A stretch of DNA of 64,000 nt. Origin: Eulemur rufifrons (taxonomy: Eukaryota; Chordata; Mammalia; Primates; Lemuridae). A model generated the notes under the pieces. The model was not told the DNA's origin and did not search any database. It saw nothing but the letters and a program-made list of their open reading frames with translations. Below are positions 40,405-50,699 of this stretch, one piece after another; position 1 is the first letter of the stretch; the number at the start of each line of letters is the position of its first letter. Position numbers and translations under genes: made by a program. Where the stretch lies: assembly GCF_041146395.1 (NCBI RefSeq), contig NC_091001.1:103872965-103936964 (forward strand), read 5' to 3'.

Positions 40405-40560
40405 TGTCTGCTCGCATGCTGCAAGGACAGGGAGCTCACTACCTCACAAGGAAACTGGTTCTATTGCCAGCTGCTGGGCAGCTGTCCCTCCTAAGAGAGT
40501 CATTTCTGAACCTAACCAGGCCCCATTTCTGGCTGACATAAGCATCCCAACAGTGAGGGG
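40405..40560 (+). mobile_element. CR1/L3-type LINE relic
   Basis: GCTGCAAGGACAGGGAGCTCACTACCTCACAAGGAAACTGGTTCTATTGCC, GCTGCTGGGCAGCTGTCCCTCC follow the CR1-like 'GGGGAGCTCACTACCTC...GGCAGCCTATTCC' sequence of an ancient mammalian LINE. Ancient and short. Confidence 0.7.
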
Positions 40561-41170
40561 CTTCCAGGTGGGTGCTTTGCTCTCATGGAGCCTTTGGAAA
40601 CACAGGCGGCCCCGGGACACGCCCTCCTCTTCATTTTTCCTCTTGGAGATCTGGTTGTCTTCACCATAGCCAGGCTGTCTTGTTACTTGTTCCTGGGGGG
40701 CCTTTTGTTCTCCTAAATGGGCTGGCGACGAGACTCATCATTGCCTGAGCTGCTTCTCTTCTTCCTTGAAGAACTTTCTCTGACTTTTTCTTTAAAACCC
40801 TAGCTGTACTCAGGGGCAGTGAGCATTTCCTTTCACATAAGGTGAAGTTCAAAAGGATTTTTAAAAACGAAACAGAAAGAGAAGATGCTGGGAAGAGGGA
40901 GTGAAGGGGGAAGTGACAGTGTTCTCCAGGGGCAGCACCCTCTGCCCCTGCACCTACACGCTGGCCCACTCCCCTGCCCTGACCTCCTGCAGTGCTTTGT
41001 GTCCTCAGAACCCACTAAAGGGCCACCTCTTCAAGGAAGCCTACCTTGATAGCACAGCTGGAAAAAGTCACTTTCTCCTCCAAACCCCCACAGTGCTGCC
41101 TCTCTTTGGCACTTCTCACTGCAACAGGGATACAGATGTTAAAAAGACGATGGAAGGGAGGGAGAAAAAA
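40561..41170. other. unique sequence
   Basis: Nothing recognised; 40661-41015 carries two overlapping minus ORFs in GC-rich text without domains. Confidence 0.4.
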
Positions 41171-41179
41171 TGACCATGA

Positions 41180-41280
41180 TATCTGGGGTTAACTTGGGTT
41201 CTAGCCCAAACTCTGGCACTGACTCGCCATTTGACCTTGGACAACGCTCTTCCTTCTCCATGGTAATTGTGCGGGAATTG
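41180..41280 (+). repeat. MIR SINE relic
   Basis: GGGTTAACTTGGGTTCTAGCCCAAACTCTGGCACTGACTCGCCATTTGACCTTGGACAACGCTC: sense MIR head and core. Confidence 0.7.
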
Positions 41281-42195
41281 GGCTATGTTGTCCAGCTTCC
41301 ATCTCTGAACTGGTCTTTAGGATGCCCGGCCCCCAAAAGAGTCCTTGAGTCCTGCTGAATCCCATGTGGCCTGGCAGGACCCCAGCGAGGGGTTCGCATT
41401 TACACCCCCCACCACCAGGAAGCCCCTCTGGAAAGAGAGAAATGACCTCTCGCCCCTTTGTGACATGGACGGCCTCTGTAAGCCCTCGGTACGGAACAGC
41501 TGACCTGGTTCACCGAGTGCAAGGGGCTCGGCCCGCACCCCACCCTCCTGCATCGGGCCTTCGTGGAGACGGCTGCCAGCCCTGTGCAGGAGCCCCGGTG
41601 CAGCCACAAGCCCTGTTCAGTTCCCTGGGTTCAGTCCTCTCTCTTCCTTGCAGCTCTGTCTCTGCTCCTACTTTGGGTTGGGAACGAGGAGAACCAGCTT
41701 GGAGGGCTCTGGCCTAGGTCTCGTGGTGAGGCTTCCTTTCTCCGTGTGGGCTGGGAGCTGCCGGCCACCGGCCCCAGTAGGGAGACTGCACTGACTGACC
41801 TGGAAGCAGGTCCAGGGGCGGGGCTGGGTGCACACCGGCGGAAGAGTTAGGTGGAATGGTGACTGCCAAAAGCAGCTTGGCCAGTGTTTCCTCTGAGGAC
41901 CCCTGCTTGGCCATCAGTGCCCCTCGCAAGACCGCCTTCCCATCACATGGGCTCTTGCTCGACTCTAGGCCTGGAGCCCTGATTATACTACTGGTCAGGG
42001 AAGAAGGGCGATGGCCATCTATTCTGGAACAATTGTCGTCAGTTGCTGTAACGTGGAATGCAAGGAGCCCAGCAATTTGATGCCCCTTGCAGAGCAGCAC
42101 GCACCTAGCTCAAGGAATCCCACATAACGAGTGTGCATCTTAGTACGGTCAGGTGAGGTTTGCTTTAACTGTGGCCATCATGCGATTCTGCGTAG
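41281..42195. other. GC-rich unique sequence
   Basis: 41400-41850 has several overlapping ORFs on both strands with no domain. No splice-bounded exon convincing enough to call. Confidence 0.4.
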
Positions 42196-42199
42196 CGTG

Positions 42200-42440
42200 G
42201 GTCGGAGCATAGAGTCTGGAGCCAGTTGCCTGGGTTTGAATTCTCTTCTGCCCGCTACCGGCTGGTGCACTTGAACAAGTTGTCAAACCTCTCCATTCCA
42301 CAGTTTCCTCATCTGTAAAATGAGAAAACTAATAGCACCAGCCTCCTAAGGTTGCTATGGTAATTAAATGTACGTAAGTGTTTAAAACGGGGCCCTGGCG
42401 CATTGTAAGGAGTCAGTACGTGTTAGCTATTTTTATTTTG
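42200..42440 (+). repeat. MIR SINE relic, nearly full length
   Basis: CATAGAGTCTGGAGCCAGTTGCCTGGGTTTGAATTC, CACAGTTTCCTCATCTGTAAAATGAG, GGTTGCTATGGTAATTAAATG, GTGTTTAAAACGGGGCCCTGGCGC, GTACGTGTTAGC: very good sense MIR. Confidence 0.95.
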
Positions 42441-42499
42441 AACTAAAGCCTCGGTTGAGTTTTCTGTTAGAAGTTAGCTTCTGGGGTAGGATGTAGATT

Positions 42500-42845
42500 C
42501 AATCCTTTAATGACTATTTATAGAGCATCTCCTGGGTGCAGAACTAGTCTTAGACAATGGAGCTACCAAGCTGAGGTCAGTGATGAACAGTGGTGAGCAC
42601 ACGTCAGACATCGCTAGGCTGTGGCACTATCTGTGCCCTCAGAACAACCGAAGAAGTGTCTTAGGACACAGAAGCAGGAAAGCTCTCTGAAGGAGGAGGC
42701 TTCGCAGAGGAGGCGAGGAGGTCTGGGGTCAGGATGGGGACAGAAGCCTGGGAGAGCCCATGGGCTGAGGAGTTGGTGAAGGGCGACTTAGGGAGAGGGT
42801 GTCATCGTGGATGGGAGGGAGGGAGCCTAGATGAGGAGAGAGGAG
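42500..42845 (-). mobile_element. L2 LINE fragment
   Basis: ATGACTATTTATAGAGCATCTCCTGGGTGCAG, GACAATGGAGCTACCAAGC, CTCTCTGAAGGAGGAGGC, GGTGAAGGGCGACTTAGGG: antisense L2, diverged. Confidence 0.65.
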
Positions 42846-43534
42846 TCGTTCAACAGTGTTTTTTTTTTTTGGTGCTGGTGTGGGCAGTAAGTTCTGCTTG
42901 AAGCCTTCTCAGTGCAAATGCCTGCAAGCCCCAGGAGCAGATTCCTCCACTCTGCCCAGCTCTGGAGTCGGGGGAGGATGAGGACATAGGACGTGCAAGT
43001 GGCGGGTCCCCACTGCCACCGTGAGGGACCGAGCAGGCCCCGGGGCTCCCAGGCTGAGCTCACAGGCGTCCTCTGTGCGGCCCGAGCCCGGCCAGCCTCA
43101 TCCCCTTGAAGGGCCGACAAAGACGGGCTTGTTCTCGCCTCACATCAGACCTCACCCTCGGGATTTCTCTGTCCTTCTGGGGCAAGATCTCACCCAGTGA
43201 TAATAGAGTGACAGGGAAGAGAGGAATCAAGTGAAGACTGTCCCAGGCGTCACCATGCCAACCCGCCAGGCCTGCGGAGGGAGGAAGGTGGCTCCTGCCG
43301 CCTGCGCCCTCTGCACCTCCCAGTTTGTGCCCGGGGCTGCCCGAGCGGCCGTGCTGCTGGGATCAGTTCAGAGAGTTTTGCTGCCCGCTCAGCAGGCGAC
43401 AACATAGTACGGTCAGATTCATCAATAGCTGCATACAATGGGTGGATTGTGTTCTGCTTTTGCATTGCGTTTTACAATCCAGATTTTCTATTATAACAGA
43501 GACTTATGTGGAGAGTTGTGCCTTGGAAATTTCA
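42846..43534. other. unique; CpG-scattered then AT-rich
   Basis: 42970-43400 holds scattered CpGs (GTGCGGCCCGAGCCCGGCC). 43410-43530 is a compact AT-rich part (GATTCATCAATAGCTGCATACAATGG, TTTTGCATTGCG, ACAATCCAGATTTTC) that could be a conserved element. Confidence 0.35.
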
Positions 43535-43640
43535 TGAAGCTTACTTTCAGAGGGATCTGAGGGATCATCTGGTCTAGGTTCTCTCTGATCCTTTTATCCG
43601 GTGAGGAGACGGAGGCTGGGAGAGTCGGAGACAATAGTGC
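43535..43640 (-). repeat. MIR-type relic (MIRc-like)
   Basis: GATCATCTGGTCTAGGTTCTCTCTGATCC, CCGGTGAGGAGACGGAGGCTGGGAGAG: the antisense MIR-type tail 'GATCATCTAGTCCAACC…GATGAGGAAACTGAGGC'. Confidence 0.6.
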
Positions 43641-43946
43641 TCATGGAACGAGTGAAGACTTTGTAGCCGGCTAGCCCCGGGCTCAAGGATTGAGAGAGAT
43701 ACTGTGTGGAAAGCATTTTGCACCAGGCCTGGCCTGCTGTAAATCCTATGCCTGGTTACATTTCAAACTTCATCTGTGCCAAGTGGGGTCAATAAATTAG
43801 CCCACTTAGAAAACAAAATGCATACTGGACCGGTAGGAGAGGAACTCCCGATGTAGTGCCCAATCCTAACACAACTTTCCTCATGCTTGTGAGATGCAGG
43901 AAGAAAAGGGGGCCTGACGCTGGAACTTCGGATCTGTAGTTGAGAG
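43641..43946. other. unique sequence with a short MIR-like piece
   Basis: 43650-43760 (GACTTTGTAGCCGGC … GCACCAGGCCTGGCCTGC) is a weak sense MIR 3' end. The remainder is unrecognised. Confidence 0.4.
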
Positions 43947-44090
43947 CAGTGGTTCCCCAGCTTGGGGCACCTGCAGGTTCTGTTAAGATGCAGACTCAGA
44001 TTCCGAGGTGGAGCCCGAGCGTCTGCAGGCTCCCAGGGGGGCGCTGACGCTGGCGGTTCCCAGACCCCACTTAGAGCAGCAGGAGCCCAG
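43947..44090 (+). mobile_element. MER5A-like hAT-Charlie DNA transposon
   Basis: GCAGTGGTTCCCCAGC, GGCACCTGCAGGTTCTGTTAAGATGCAGACTCAGATTCCG, GTGGAGCCCGAGCGTCTGC, CTGACGCTGGCGGTTCCCAGACCCCAC: MER5A-style text. A short nonautonomous transposon. Confidence 0.7.
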
Positions 44091-45400
44091 AAAACTCACA
44101 GAAAAAAAAAAGCCATATTGCATTTCAGGATTGGAAATTAACAAATTATGGAAAATTGAGGTCCTTTCTGGATAAGAACGATGGGGACCTGTTCGGAGCA
44201 TGATGCAGTCCGTGTAATGGAGCCACACAAAGTGCGTGGTCTTGACGAGTTCCAGAATCCTGCTGGGCCTTCGTTTTCTTTTCTGAAGAAACTTGGCAGT
44301 GGGGTTTTGAGGATTCGGAAGAGCCAGCAAAGGAGGAGGCATCAGTAGGCACCCAGGCAAAAGGACAGCTGTGGAAGGGGAGATGGCACCTTGCCAAGGC
44401 CATACGGCCAGCAAGTGACAGGTGAGCCGATGTCCCCATGCCCCCTCTTCTGTGTGTTTTCCGTCCTCCGCTGAGCCCCAGATGACCTGTGTTGTGGAGC
44501 TGGGTTCTCACATGGTACAAACTGAGGAGCAGCTCTAGACCTGGTGTTTGAGTAACGATTTGCTGTCTTCAAGTGGAATTAAGAAATAGCCTAAACAGTG
44601 CTTGACCTGTCTGTGAGGCTCACCAGTCCTCAGAGGATGAAGAGCAAAGCTTTCTGATGCAGAGAACTGCGTGGCCATAGACACCAGCCTGGGAAGCTCG
44701 GCTCCAGGGGAAAGTTTAAGTCAGGATAGAGCATGCCTGCGTCATCCGGTGCAGGGCCGGCCTTCGGCATGAATTCGGAGATAAACTTTGTGAGTGTGTT
44801 TGGTTTGATTGTGGTGTTGGTTTATCCAAACAGGGAAGTTCTGCAGGGACTTCGCTGCCTTCTCCTGTGTATTGCAAGTTTCCTGCTGGGGCATCCTCTC
44901 TGGAAACAACTTTAGGGTGCAGATCAGAAATTGAGGATCTCCATCTCTAATTTCCATTTCCAGAGTATTTTGCAGACCCCAAAATATAACTTTAAGTGGA
45001 AGTTTTGTTAACGTGAGCTATAGGAACTCATTTTGATAAGCTGGTAGGACCTCAACCTTTTTTGACTTGTAACACTTTGCAACTGGTGAAAAGTTGATTC
45101 GCCCACAACACAGATGTTTTCCTCAGTGGAAAACATCACTTAAGAAATTAGTTAAGAGGGCTGGAGAGGGTAATTACTAAGCCAAATGGCTGAATCTATT
45201 AATTTTTCCTTCTCAAATGTCATGGCTCCATATCTGGCAAAGTGGCCAAGACTAATGCTCTTGAAATGACCTTGAAGCAGGAATTGAGTTACTGCTTTAA
45301 GTAAGCATTGGCCGTTACATCGGTGACTTTAAACACTTTTTGCTACTGAGGAGAATAACGTTTAGAAAATATTCAGGATGTTGAAATTGATCCCTCTGCC
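44091..45400. other. unique sequence
   Basis: 44390-44570 (CACCTTGCCAAGGCCATACGGCCAGCAAGTGACAGG) contains a weak antisense MIR. ORFs at 44146-44572 on the minus strand overlap. 45045-45180 is unrecognised AT-rich text. Confidence 0.4.

Positions 45401-45426
<26 letters not shown>
45401..45426. repeat. (T)26 run
   Basis: A 26-T run in unique sequence. If it is the antisense tail of a retrocopy, no recognisable body follows (AACAAACTTCTGC), and I found no flanking duplication. Confidence 0.9.
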
Positions 45427-45432
<6 letters not shown>

Positions 45433-45609
45433 CTTCTGCTTTTGTACTAAGTACCTTACCTGACCAGGTCTGGGCATTTTTAATATGAGATGATAATGCC
45501 CCTTAGTGGATAAAGTACTTAACTGCAGGCTCTTACATTGCCCAAAGAAAAGCTCTCCATTGTAGCAGGAAAAAAAAAAAATATGCACTTCAAACTAAAC
45601 TACTCACTT
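45427..45609. other. unique AT-rich interval
   Basis: Between the T-run and the next MIR; contains an A12 run near 45570. Not identified. Confidence 0.4.
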
Positions 45610-45700
45610 GTGAGAATTATCATGAGAATTAAATGAGCGTATTTGTGTGCAGCACTTAACATAATGTTAGGTGCAGGGTGTTCAGCAGATGCCTGCTGCT
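45610..45700 (+). repeat. MIR SINE relic (3' end)
   Basis: GTGAGAATTATCATGAGAATTAAATGAGCG, TGCAGCACTTAACATAATGTTAGGTGC: sense MIR 3' half. Confidence 0.65.
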
Positions 45701-46348
45701 AGCATGTTCATCTGATAATGAGAATTTGACAGCTGAAGGCCTGCATGGAAGTGGGGGGATGGGTCTCTTCGCCATTTCAGTGTCAGGGCCAGGAAAGGAG
45801 ACGAAGAGTATGGTGCCCTCACTTGGGACGGGGCTCTCCACTGGCCCACCTACCCAGAGGTGGAATGCGGTAAGTACCACTTCTGAAAATGCACGGAGGT
45901 CTCCCAGCCTTCAGCATTCTCACGGGGCAGGGATTTTGGTTTGAAGGTGCATCCACACAATGGGAATCCACCTCTTCTGGGTGGGGAAACACTGCTATTT
46001 TGCCATGCCCGTCCCTGGAGTTGGACTCCGCGCAGCTCGGCCTCCTGAGGCTGATTGGCAGTTTCCAAGGCGGGAACCCATGCGGAGATGGTTTTGTGGG
46101 CTACTCTTTGTGAAAGTCAGTCTCTGGCCATCTCATCCCAGCAGTGGGAGGCAGGCTCTTCTCAAATCTTCCTCTGTCTGTTCTCAGAGGTGAATTTGTG
46201 CATCACTGAGAACATATTTCACTTTTCTTATGACTCAGGTTTTCTTTCTTTTACCTTTGAAGCATTGCGTGGAATCCCTGTCTGCTGCTTCATGTGCCTG
46301 GAACTAGCTGTGTCTTTATCAAAGCAGGAGTGAACGTGGTGGGACAAT
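45701..46348. other. unique sequence
   Basis: Nothing recognised. ORFs of 72-92 codons overlap without motifs. Confidence 0.4.
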
Positions 46349-46636
46349 TTTTCTTCCTACCTCCTTCCTTCTCTCTTTCTCTTTCCCTCCTTTTCTCCTT
46401 GCTTCCTTCCTTTTTTCCTTTCTTCTTTCCTTTTTCTTCCTTCTTTCCTTCCTCCCTCCCTCCCTCCTTCCTTCCTTTTCTCTCTTCCTCACTTCCTCCC
46501 TTCTTTCATTTTTTCCTTCCTTCCCTCCTCCCTCCTTCCCTCCCTCCCTTCCTCTCTTCCTTCCTCCTGTCCTCTCACTCTTTTCTCCTCTTCCACCCAC
46601 CTGCCCTTCCTTCCTTCCCTCTTTCTCTCTTTCTAG
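46349..46636. repeat. polypyrimidine (TTCC/CCTT/TTTC)n tract, about 290 bp
   Basis: Almost uninterrupted C/T on the plus strand (purines on the minus strand), composed of TTCC, CTTC, CCTCC and TTTCC units with rare breaks. Gives false Ser/Phe/Pro-rich and Lys/Glu/Arg/Gly-rich frames. Ends in TTTCTCTCTTTCTAG/GTAATTG, an acceptor-like junction at 46637. Confidence 0.95.
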
Positions 46637-46699
46637 GTAATTGCCTTGAAGGGCCTCAGACAGAAGGTGCCTGGATACCAGTTTTGGCATTCACACCAT

Positions 46700-46990
46700 C
46701 ACTGTTCCCTCATTCTCTCCTTTATTCAGCAAACACACACTCCCTGGGCGGCCTACTATGGACTCAATAGTAAGGAAGTCCCACTTCCCATCCAGGGGGT
46801 CTTTGCCTTCTCGGAGGAGAGGCAGGCAGTAGACAGGTGTGGCCAGGAACACAGAAATGTGCTGGGAGGACTTGTGGGGCTGTGGCAAGGGACAAGTGTG
46901 GCAGGGAGTTCTCCCCACACGCAGATCTGGGACAGGCCTCATGGCCTGGCAGGGATGCCTGTACCTTCAGAACACATTTAAGAGCCACAC
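46700..46990 (-). mobile_element. L2 LINE 3' end
   Basis: TTCTCTCCTTTATTCAGCAAACACACACTCCCTGGGCGGCCTACTATGGAC, CCCAGGGGGTCTTTGCCTTCTCGGAGG-type text, AATGTGCTGGGAGGAC: antisense L2. Confidence 0.65.
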
Positions 46991-47454
46991 AGGAAAGCTG
47001 GTCTCACCACTCCTTCATAACCCAAAGACTGGGAGCTGCCAACAGAGCTCAGAGCCAAGCCTCCGACAGCTGTCACTCCAAGGGCCCCTTGTCCCTGCCC
47101 ACCCCCAAGCAGGCATAATCTCAGCAGGGCCCAGAGAATTGAAGGGCTTCAGCCTCCTTCTTCACAGCTCACAGACTTGGACTTCACAGTGCTGGGACGC
47201 CCACTGGGTGCGCCCCCGTCTTCCTGCAGGAAATGTCCCAGGTTATTCCAGTCCAGATGAGTCACCCTTGGCACCCCTTCCCCAAACACTTTGCCTTTAC
47301 CTAGGGAAGGTCCTCGCTGGATTCTTCCTCCCGTCTCAGTTGTCTTTGAACATGGCTTCTCACCCTTACGGTTCTGGACTGCAGGGCCCATGTTCTCTTT
47401 AGCTCTAGTCTCTGAGGACAGCGATGCCCACGTGTTTCTCCCTTTGCCTAGTCT
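46991..47454. other. unique sequence (long plus ORF by chance)
   Basis: The longest plus-strand ORF in the window (46839-47402, 187 codons) covers this block and the L2 to its left. It has no domain and no splice support and is Ser/Leu/Pro-rich; treated as chance. Confidence 0.4.
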
Positions 47455-47700
47455 CCGGCTTTCTGTGCTGTATCAGGAGCGGTGCTGGGTGTGGAGGATG
47501 AGCAGTGCCTAAGACCTGTCCTCAAGGAGCACAGCAGACCTGTGCACACATTGTATTTCTGGTAGACATATATACAGGATATACAGGGTATGCATATTGG
47601 GGCCAAAAGAAAGAAGAGTCAGTCCTACCTTGGGGGCAAATGGCCCAGGTGAAGGGGCTGTTGGATTTGGGTGGGGGAGGGGACCAGCTGAACTGAATTC
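47455..47700 (-). mobile_element. L2 LINE 3' end
   Basis: CTGTGCTGTATCAGGAGCGGTGCTGGGTGTGGAGGATGAGCAGTGCCTAAGACCTGTCCTCAAGGAGCACAGC: antisense L2 (TGTGCCAGGCACTGTGCTGGG … CCTGTCCTCAAGGAGCTC). Confidence 0.75.
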
Positions 47701-48297
47701 AATGGGAAGTGAAATGGGGCTAGAGAGAGAACTAAGCAGAGCCAATACAGTTTTGCCAATGGTACAGAATTTTTGATTATACTTATAATTTCTGGAAACT
47801 TTGACAAAGGTTATAATGTGTTCCGACTAAATGCCACAGTGTAAGTAGGCTTCCAAAGCCTTGAGATCTTTATGATCAGGATTGTTTGGTCATCTCATGG
47901 AATTTTTGGGAAAGCCATTAGATATAGCTTTGGTATTTGCAAACTGTCTTCAACCTAGTGCCTGATATTACAATTTTACTGTTATTCTAGTTGCAGTGAG
48001 AGCTAATTTGGGCTCCTAGGGCAGAGAATGTGGCAGATCTTTAATTGCTTCTGAAATTCCCAATGGGAAGAGTCTGAATTGGAGAAATATCATATTAGAT
48101 TTTTGAGTACTCATGGTAGATTAAACCAGGCTGTCCAAGTATTGCTTCATATAGGTACTGTGGGTCCTGCTTTATTGTATATGTGAAAATGATTTGTAGT
48201 TAGCATATTGGTGCATTTTATGACATTTAGTGCTTTAACAGTACAAAAGGACTTGAGAGCAACTTCCCTTTTGTAGTTTATCCATTCCACCTGATTT
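47701..48297. other. AT-rich unique sequence
   Basis: 47750-48140 reads as repeat-free AT-rich text (TTTTTGATTATACTTATAATTTC, GATATTACAATTTTACTG). No gene recognised. Confidence 0.4.
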
Positions 48298-48314
48298 CTG
48301 AATTACCACTTTTT

Positions 48315-48566
48315 GTTTTTGAGAAGGGTCTAGCTTTGTCGCCCCAGGTAGAGTTCAGTGGCATCCTTGTAGCTCACAGCAACCTCAAACTCCTGGGCTC
48401 AAATAATCCCCCTGCCCTACCCTTCCGAGTAGCTGGGACTACAGGTGCGCACCACGACACCCAGCTGATTTTTCTATGTTTAGTAAAGACAGGGTCTCGC
48501 CCTTGCTCAGGCTGATATCAAACTCCTGGGCTCAAACAATCCTCCTGCCTCAGCCTCCCCGCCCAA
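48315..48566 (-). mobile_element. Alu SINE, incomplete
   Basis: Antisense Alu: GAGAAGGGTCTAGCTTTGTCGCCCC, CACAGCAACCTCAAACTCCTGGGC, GTAGCTGGGACTACAGG, GGTCTCGCCCTTGCTCAGGC, CTGCCTCAGCCTCCCCGCCC. Near its 5' end the usual AAAGTGCTGGGATTACAGGCG text is missing, as if about 35 bp were lost. An almost perfect 17-bp target-site duplication (CTGAATTAC then C or T, then ACTTTTT) lies at 48298-48314 and 48567-48583. Confidence 0.9.
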
Positions 48567-48583
48567 CTGAATTACTACTTTTT

Positions 48584-48879
48584 CACAGAGATAAACTCTG
48601 TAGCATTCCCTGATTGTAGCAGTGGCCGATTTGGATATAGCGTGCGTGGTATACTCAAAAGTGCTGTAACTCTATCATCCTGGTCTTTCTCAATCACTTG
48701 AAATCCAAAGAGCTTGAAGGAACAAGACCACAGATGCTCATCAGAAGTGCTGTTGGTGTGCAGTTCTATTTCTTAAATCAGAGTTGCATCTCATTTCTAA
48801 TTTACTTAGCTCATGGTTTGCGTTAGATGGCACGAATACATATTTGGGGATTGTTGATGTTCTCATTGTGTGAAACCCT
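48584..48879. other. unique sequence
   Basis: Nothing recognised. Confidence 0.4.
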
Positions 48880-49055
48880 AGACTGCTGGGACAGGAAGGA
48901 GTTTTCCCGATCATCTAGCCCAGTCCTGTTGGGTTCCAGATGATAAGGATGAGACTGAGAGCAGGGGAATGACTTTACCTAAGGTCCTGTAGCAAAGAAG
49001 TGACTGCAGTAGGATTGGGACACAGAGCCTGTGACTACAGCCACTGGTCTCTTCT
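48880..49055 (-). repeat. MIR-type relic
   Basis: GATCATCTAGCCCAGTCC, AGATGATAAGGATGAGACTGAGAGCAGGGGAATGACTTTACCTAAGGTCCTGTAGC: antisense MIR(c)-like text. Confidence 0.7.
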
Positions 49056-49129
49056 GTGTCCTTCAGGATGGGATTACACAGTTACCTTCCAACCTGCCTA
49101 AAGGGCCAAGCCGCATTTCTGGTCAGGAG

Positions 49130-49510
49130 TGTCCTTTGGTTAAAAGGTTTTACAATAACCCTTAACCAATTTTCCTGACTCTCTCCCGTGTCTGGTTCCC
49201 CAAAGCACAACTTGTTTCTGACATGACGCTGTCTCTCATTAGGACAGTGCTCTCGTCCCCTGAAATTACTACTTCTCTCCCATTCTTACCCAAATGAGCC
49301 TCCTGTGAGTTTCTTAAAGCCCAATTCCTATGTTAGCTTCTCCGGGAAGCTTTCCCTGGCATCCTCTACGCTGATTTGGTCTTAGAAACCTTACTCAATA
49401 CCAGACAGTTCAACGCCCAAGCTGTTTAAAAGTTCCCTGGGTGTGGCTTCTGCAACACCACCCTCTGCCCTGACCAGAGGCCACAGGCCATGTCTTAAGC
49501 AATTTTGTTT
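49130..49510 (+). mobile_element. L2 LINE 3' end
   Basis: CTCCTGTGAGTTTCTTAAAGCCCAATTCC, GCTTCTCCGGGAAGCTTTCCCTGGCATCC, CAACACCACCCTCTGCCCTGACCAGAGGCC and CATGTCTTAAGC, AACATCTAATAATAGC: sense L2 3' region. Confidence 0.6.
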
Positions 49511-49559
49511 TCCCCAGAACATCTAATAATAGCTCTGGAGTATCTGACAAGTGGATAAC

Positions 49560-49800
49560 ACAATGGCTTAGCGTGGGAATTTTCTGGTATGATGGGCTAT
49601 GTTCAGATCCCAGCTCTGCTGGTAATTAACTGAGTAACCTTGGGCAAGTTATTCAACTTGCTTCTGTGTTCTCCTTTGTAAAATGGAGATAGTAATAGCA
49701 CATATGCCATGAGGTTGATTTGGGGATCAAAGATGACAATATATGTAAAGTATTTAGCACAATGCCTAGCACAGAATATATACACTCTATGGCAGTTATC
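49560..49800 (+). repeat. MIR SINE relic, nearly full length
   Basis: CAGATCCCAGCTCTGCTGGTAATTAACTGAGTAACCTTGGGCAAGTTATTCAACTTGC, GTAAAATGGAGATAGTAATAGCACATATGCC, AAAGTATTTAGCACAATGCCTAGCACAGAATATA: a very good sense MIR, the clearest in the right half. Confidence 0.95.
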
Positions 49801-50159
49801 ATTATCCAGCTCACTAAGTAAGCAATAAGTATTCACTTTCATATTTTGTTGGCTGTAAATCAATACATATTGGCAATGTATTATGTCTGCCAAAATTCCT
49901 CAGTACCATCTTGGGTTGCATCAGTAGAGGTGTAGTGTCCAGATGGAAATCAGATGGAGTGCTGCTGGTCAGACCACACTCAGGGGCCCGGAAACAGTTC
50001 TGGATACTGCACAGTAGTAGACACTTTGACCAGTGAAAGTATGTGACCCAAATATCAGGATAATCTGAGAATCTCTCCTTTCCTGTGATATGGAGAGAGA
50101 AATTTAAATTTTAAGAGGAGAAGCAACAGAGGAGTCATAGAAGATGTCTTCATGAATGG
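49801..50159. other. unique sequence
   Basis: Nothing recognised. Confidence 0.4.
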
Positions 50160-50440
50160 ATGTCTTCATTCTGCATGTACATATGGCATTCCTATGATGT
50201 GTCAGGCCCTATTGTAAGAGTTGGAGGGGATACATAAATCCATGGTGATCGATACTAAAAAGAAAAGTAAAGAGAGTGACTGGCGGTGCAGTGAAGTACT
50301 ATTTTGGACAGAATAGTTAGGTTTGGCTCCATTGGAAAATAAATACTGGAGATATAAAGAAAAGCCGGGTAGATATATTGGGGAAGATGGTTCCAGAAAG
50401 CAGGACTAGCAAGCACAAAGGTCCTGTGGCAGAAACGTAT
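50160..50440 (-). mobile_element. L2 LINE fragment
   Basis: CATTCCTATGATGTGTCAGGCCC, GTTGGAGGGGATACATAAATCC, GGTTCCAGAAAGCAGGACTAGCAAGCACAAAGGTCCTGTGGCAG: antisense L2 with its internal 'CAAAGGCCCTGAGGCAGG' landmark. Confidence 0.75.
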
Positions 50441-50699
50441 GTGATCTCCAGATAGAACTTAAGATATGAAGGGTGAGATTACTTATCTAATGTCCAGCTT
50501 TCCAGACTCCTGAGCTCATGCCTACAGCACTGCACTCTGTAGAAAGGGAAGGGAAAGAAGAGCCTGGGATCCTGAGGGTGCTCTGCTTTATCTGCTCAGT
50601 TTCCCTAGCATGCAGTTCCAGGGATGACCAGCAGAGGGGACCATGCACCGGGTTTCTGCAACCCTCTGCTTGAAGCCATGTTGAATGAGCAAATGTCTG
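50441..50699. other. unique sequence
   Basis: Nothing recognised; 50487-50827 has two minus ORFs without motif. Confidence 0.4.

Noticed and set aside
45401..45426. T26 as the antisense tail of a processed pseudogene
   Set aside because: No gene-like sequence next to it and no duplication found.
46294..46770. Long Phe/Ser/Pro-rich plus ORF and the Lys/Glu/Arg/Gly-rich minus ORF
   Set aside because: Both are translations of the polypyrimidine tract.
46839..47402. 187-codon plus-strand ORF
   Set aside because: Overlaps an L2 fragment at its left end, has no recognisable domain and no splice support, and is Ser/Leu/Pro-rich as expected by chance in GC-rich DNA.
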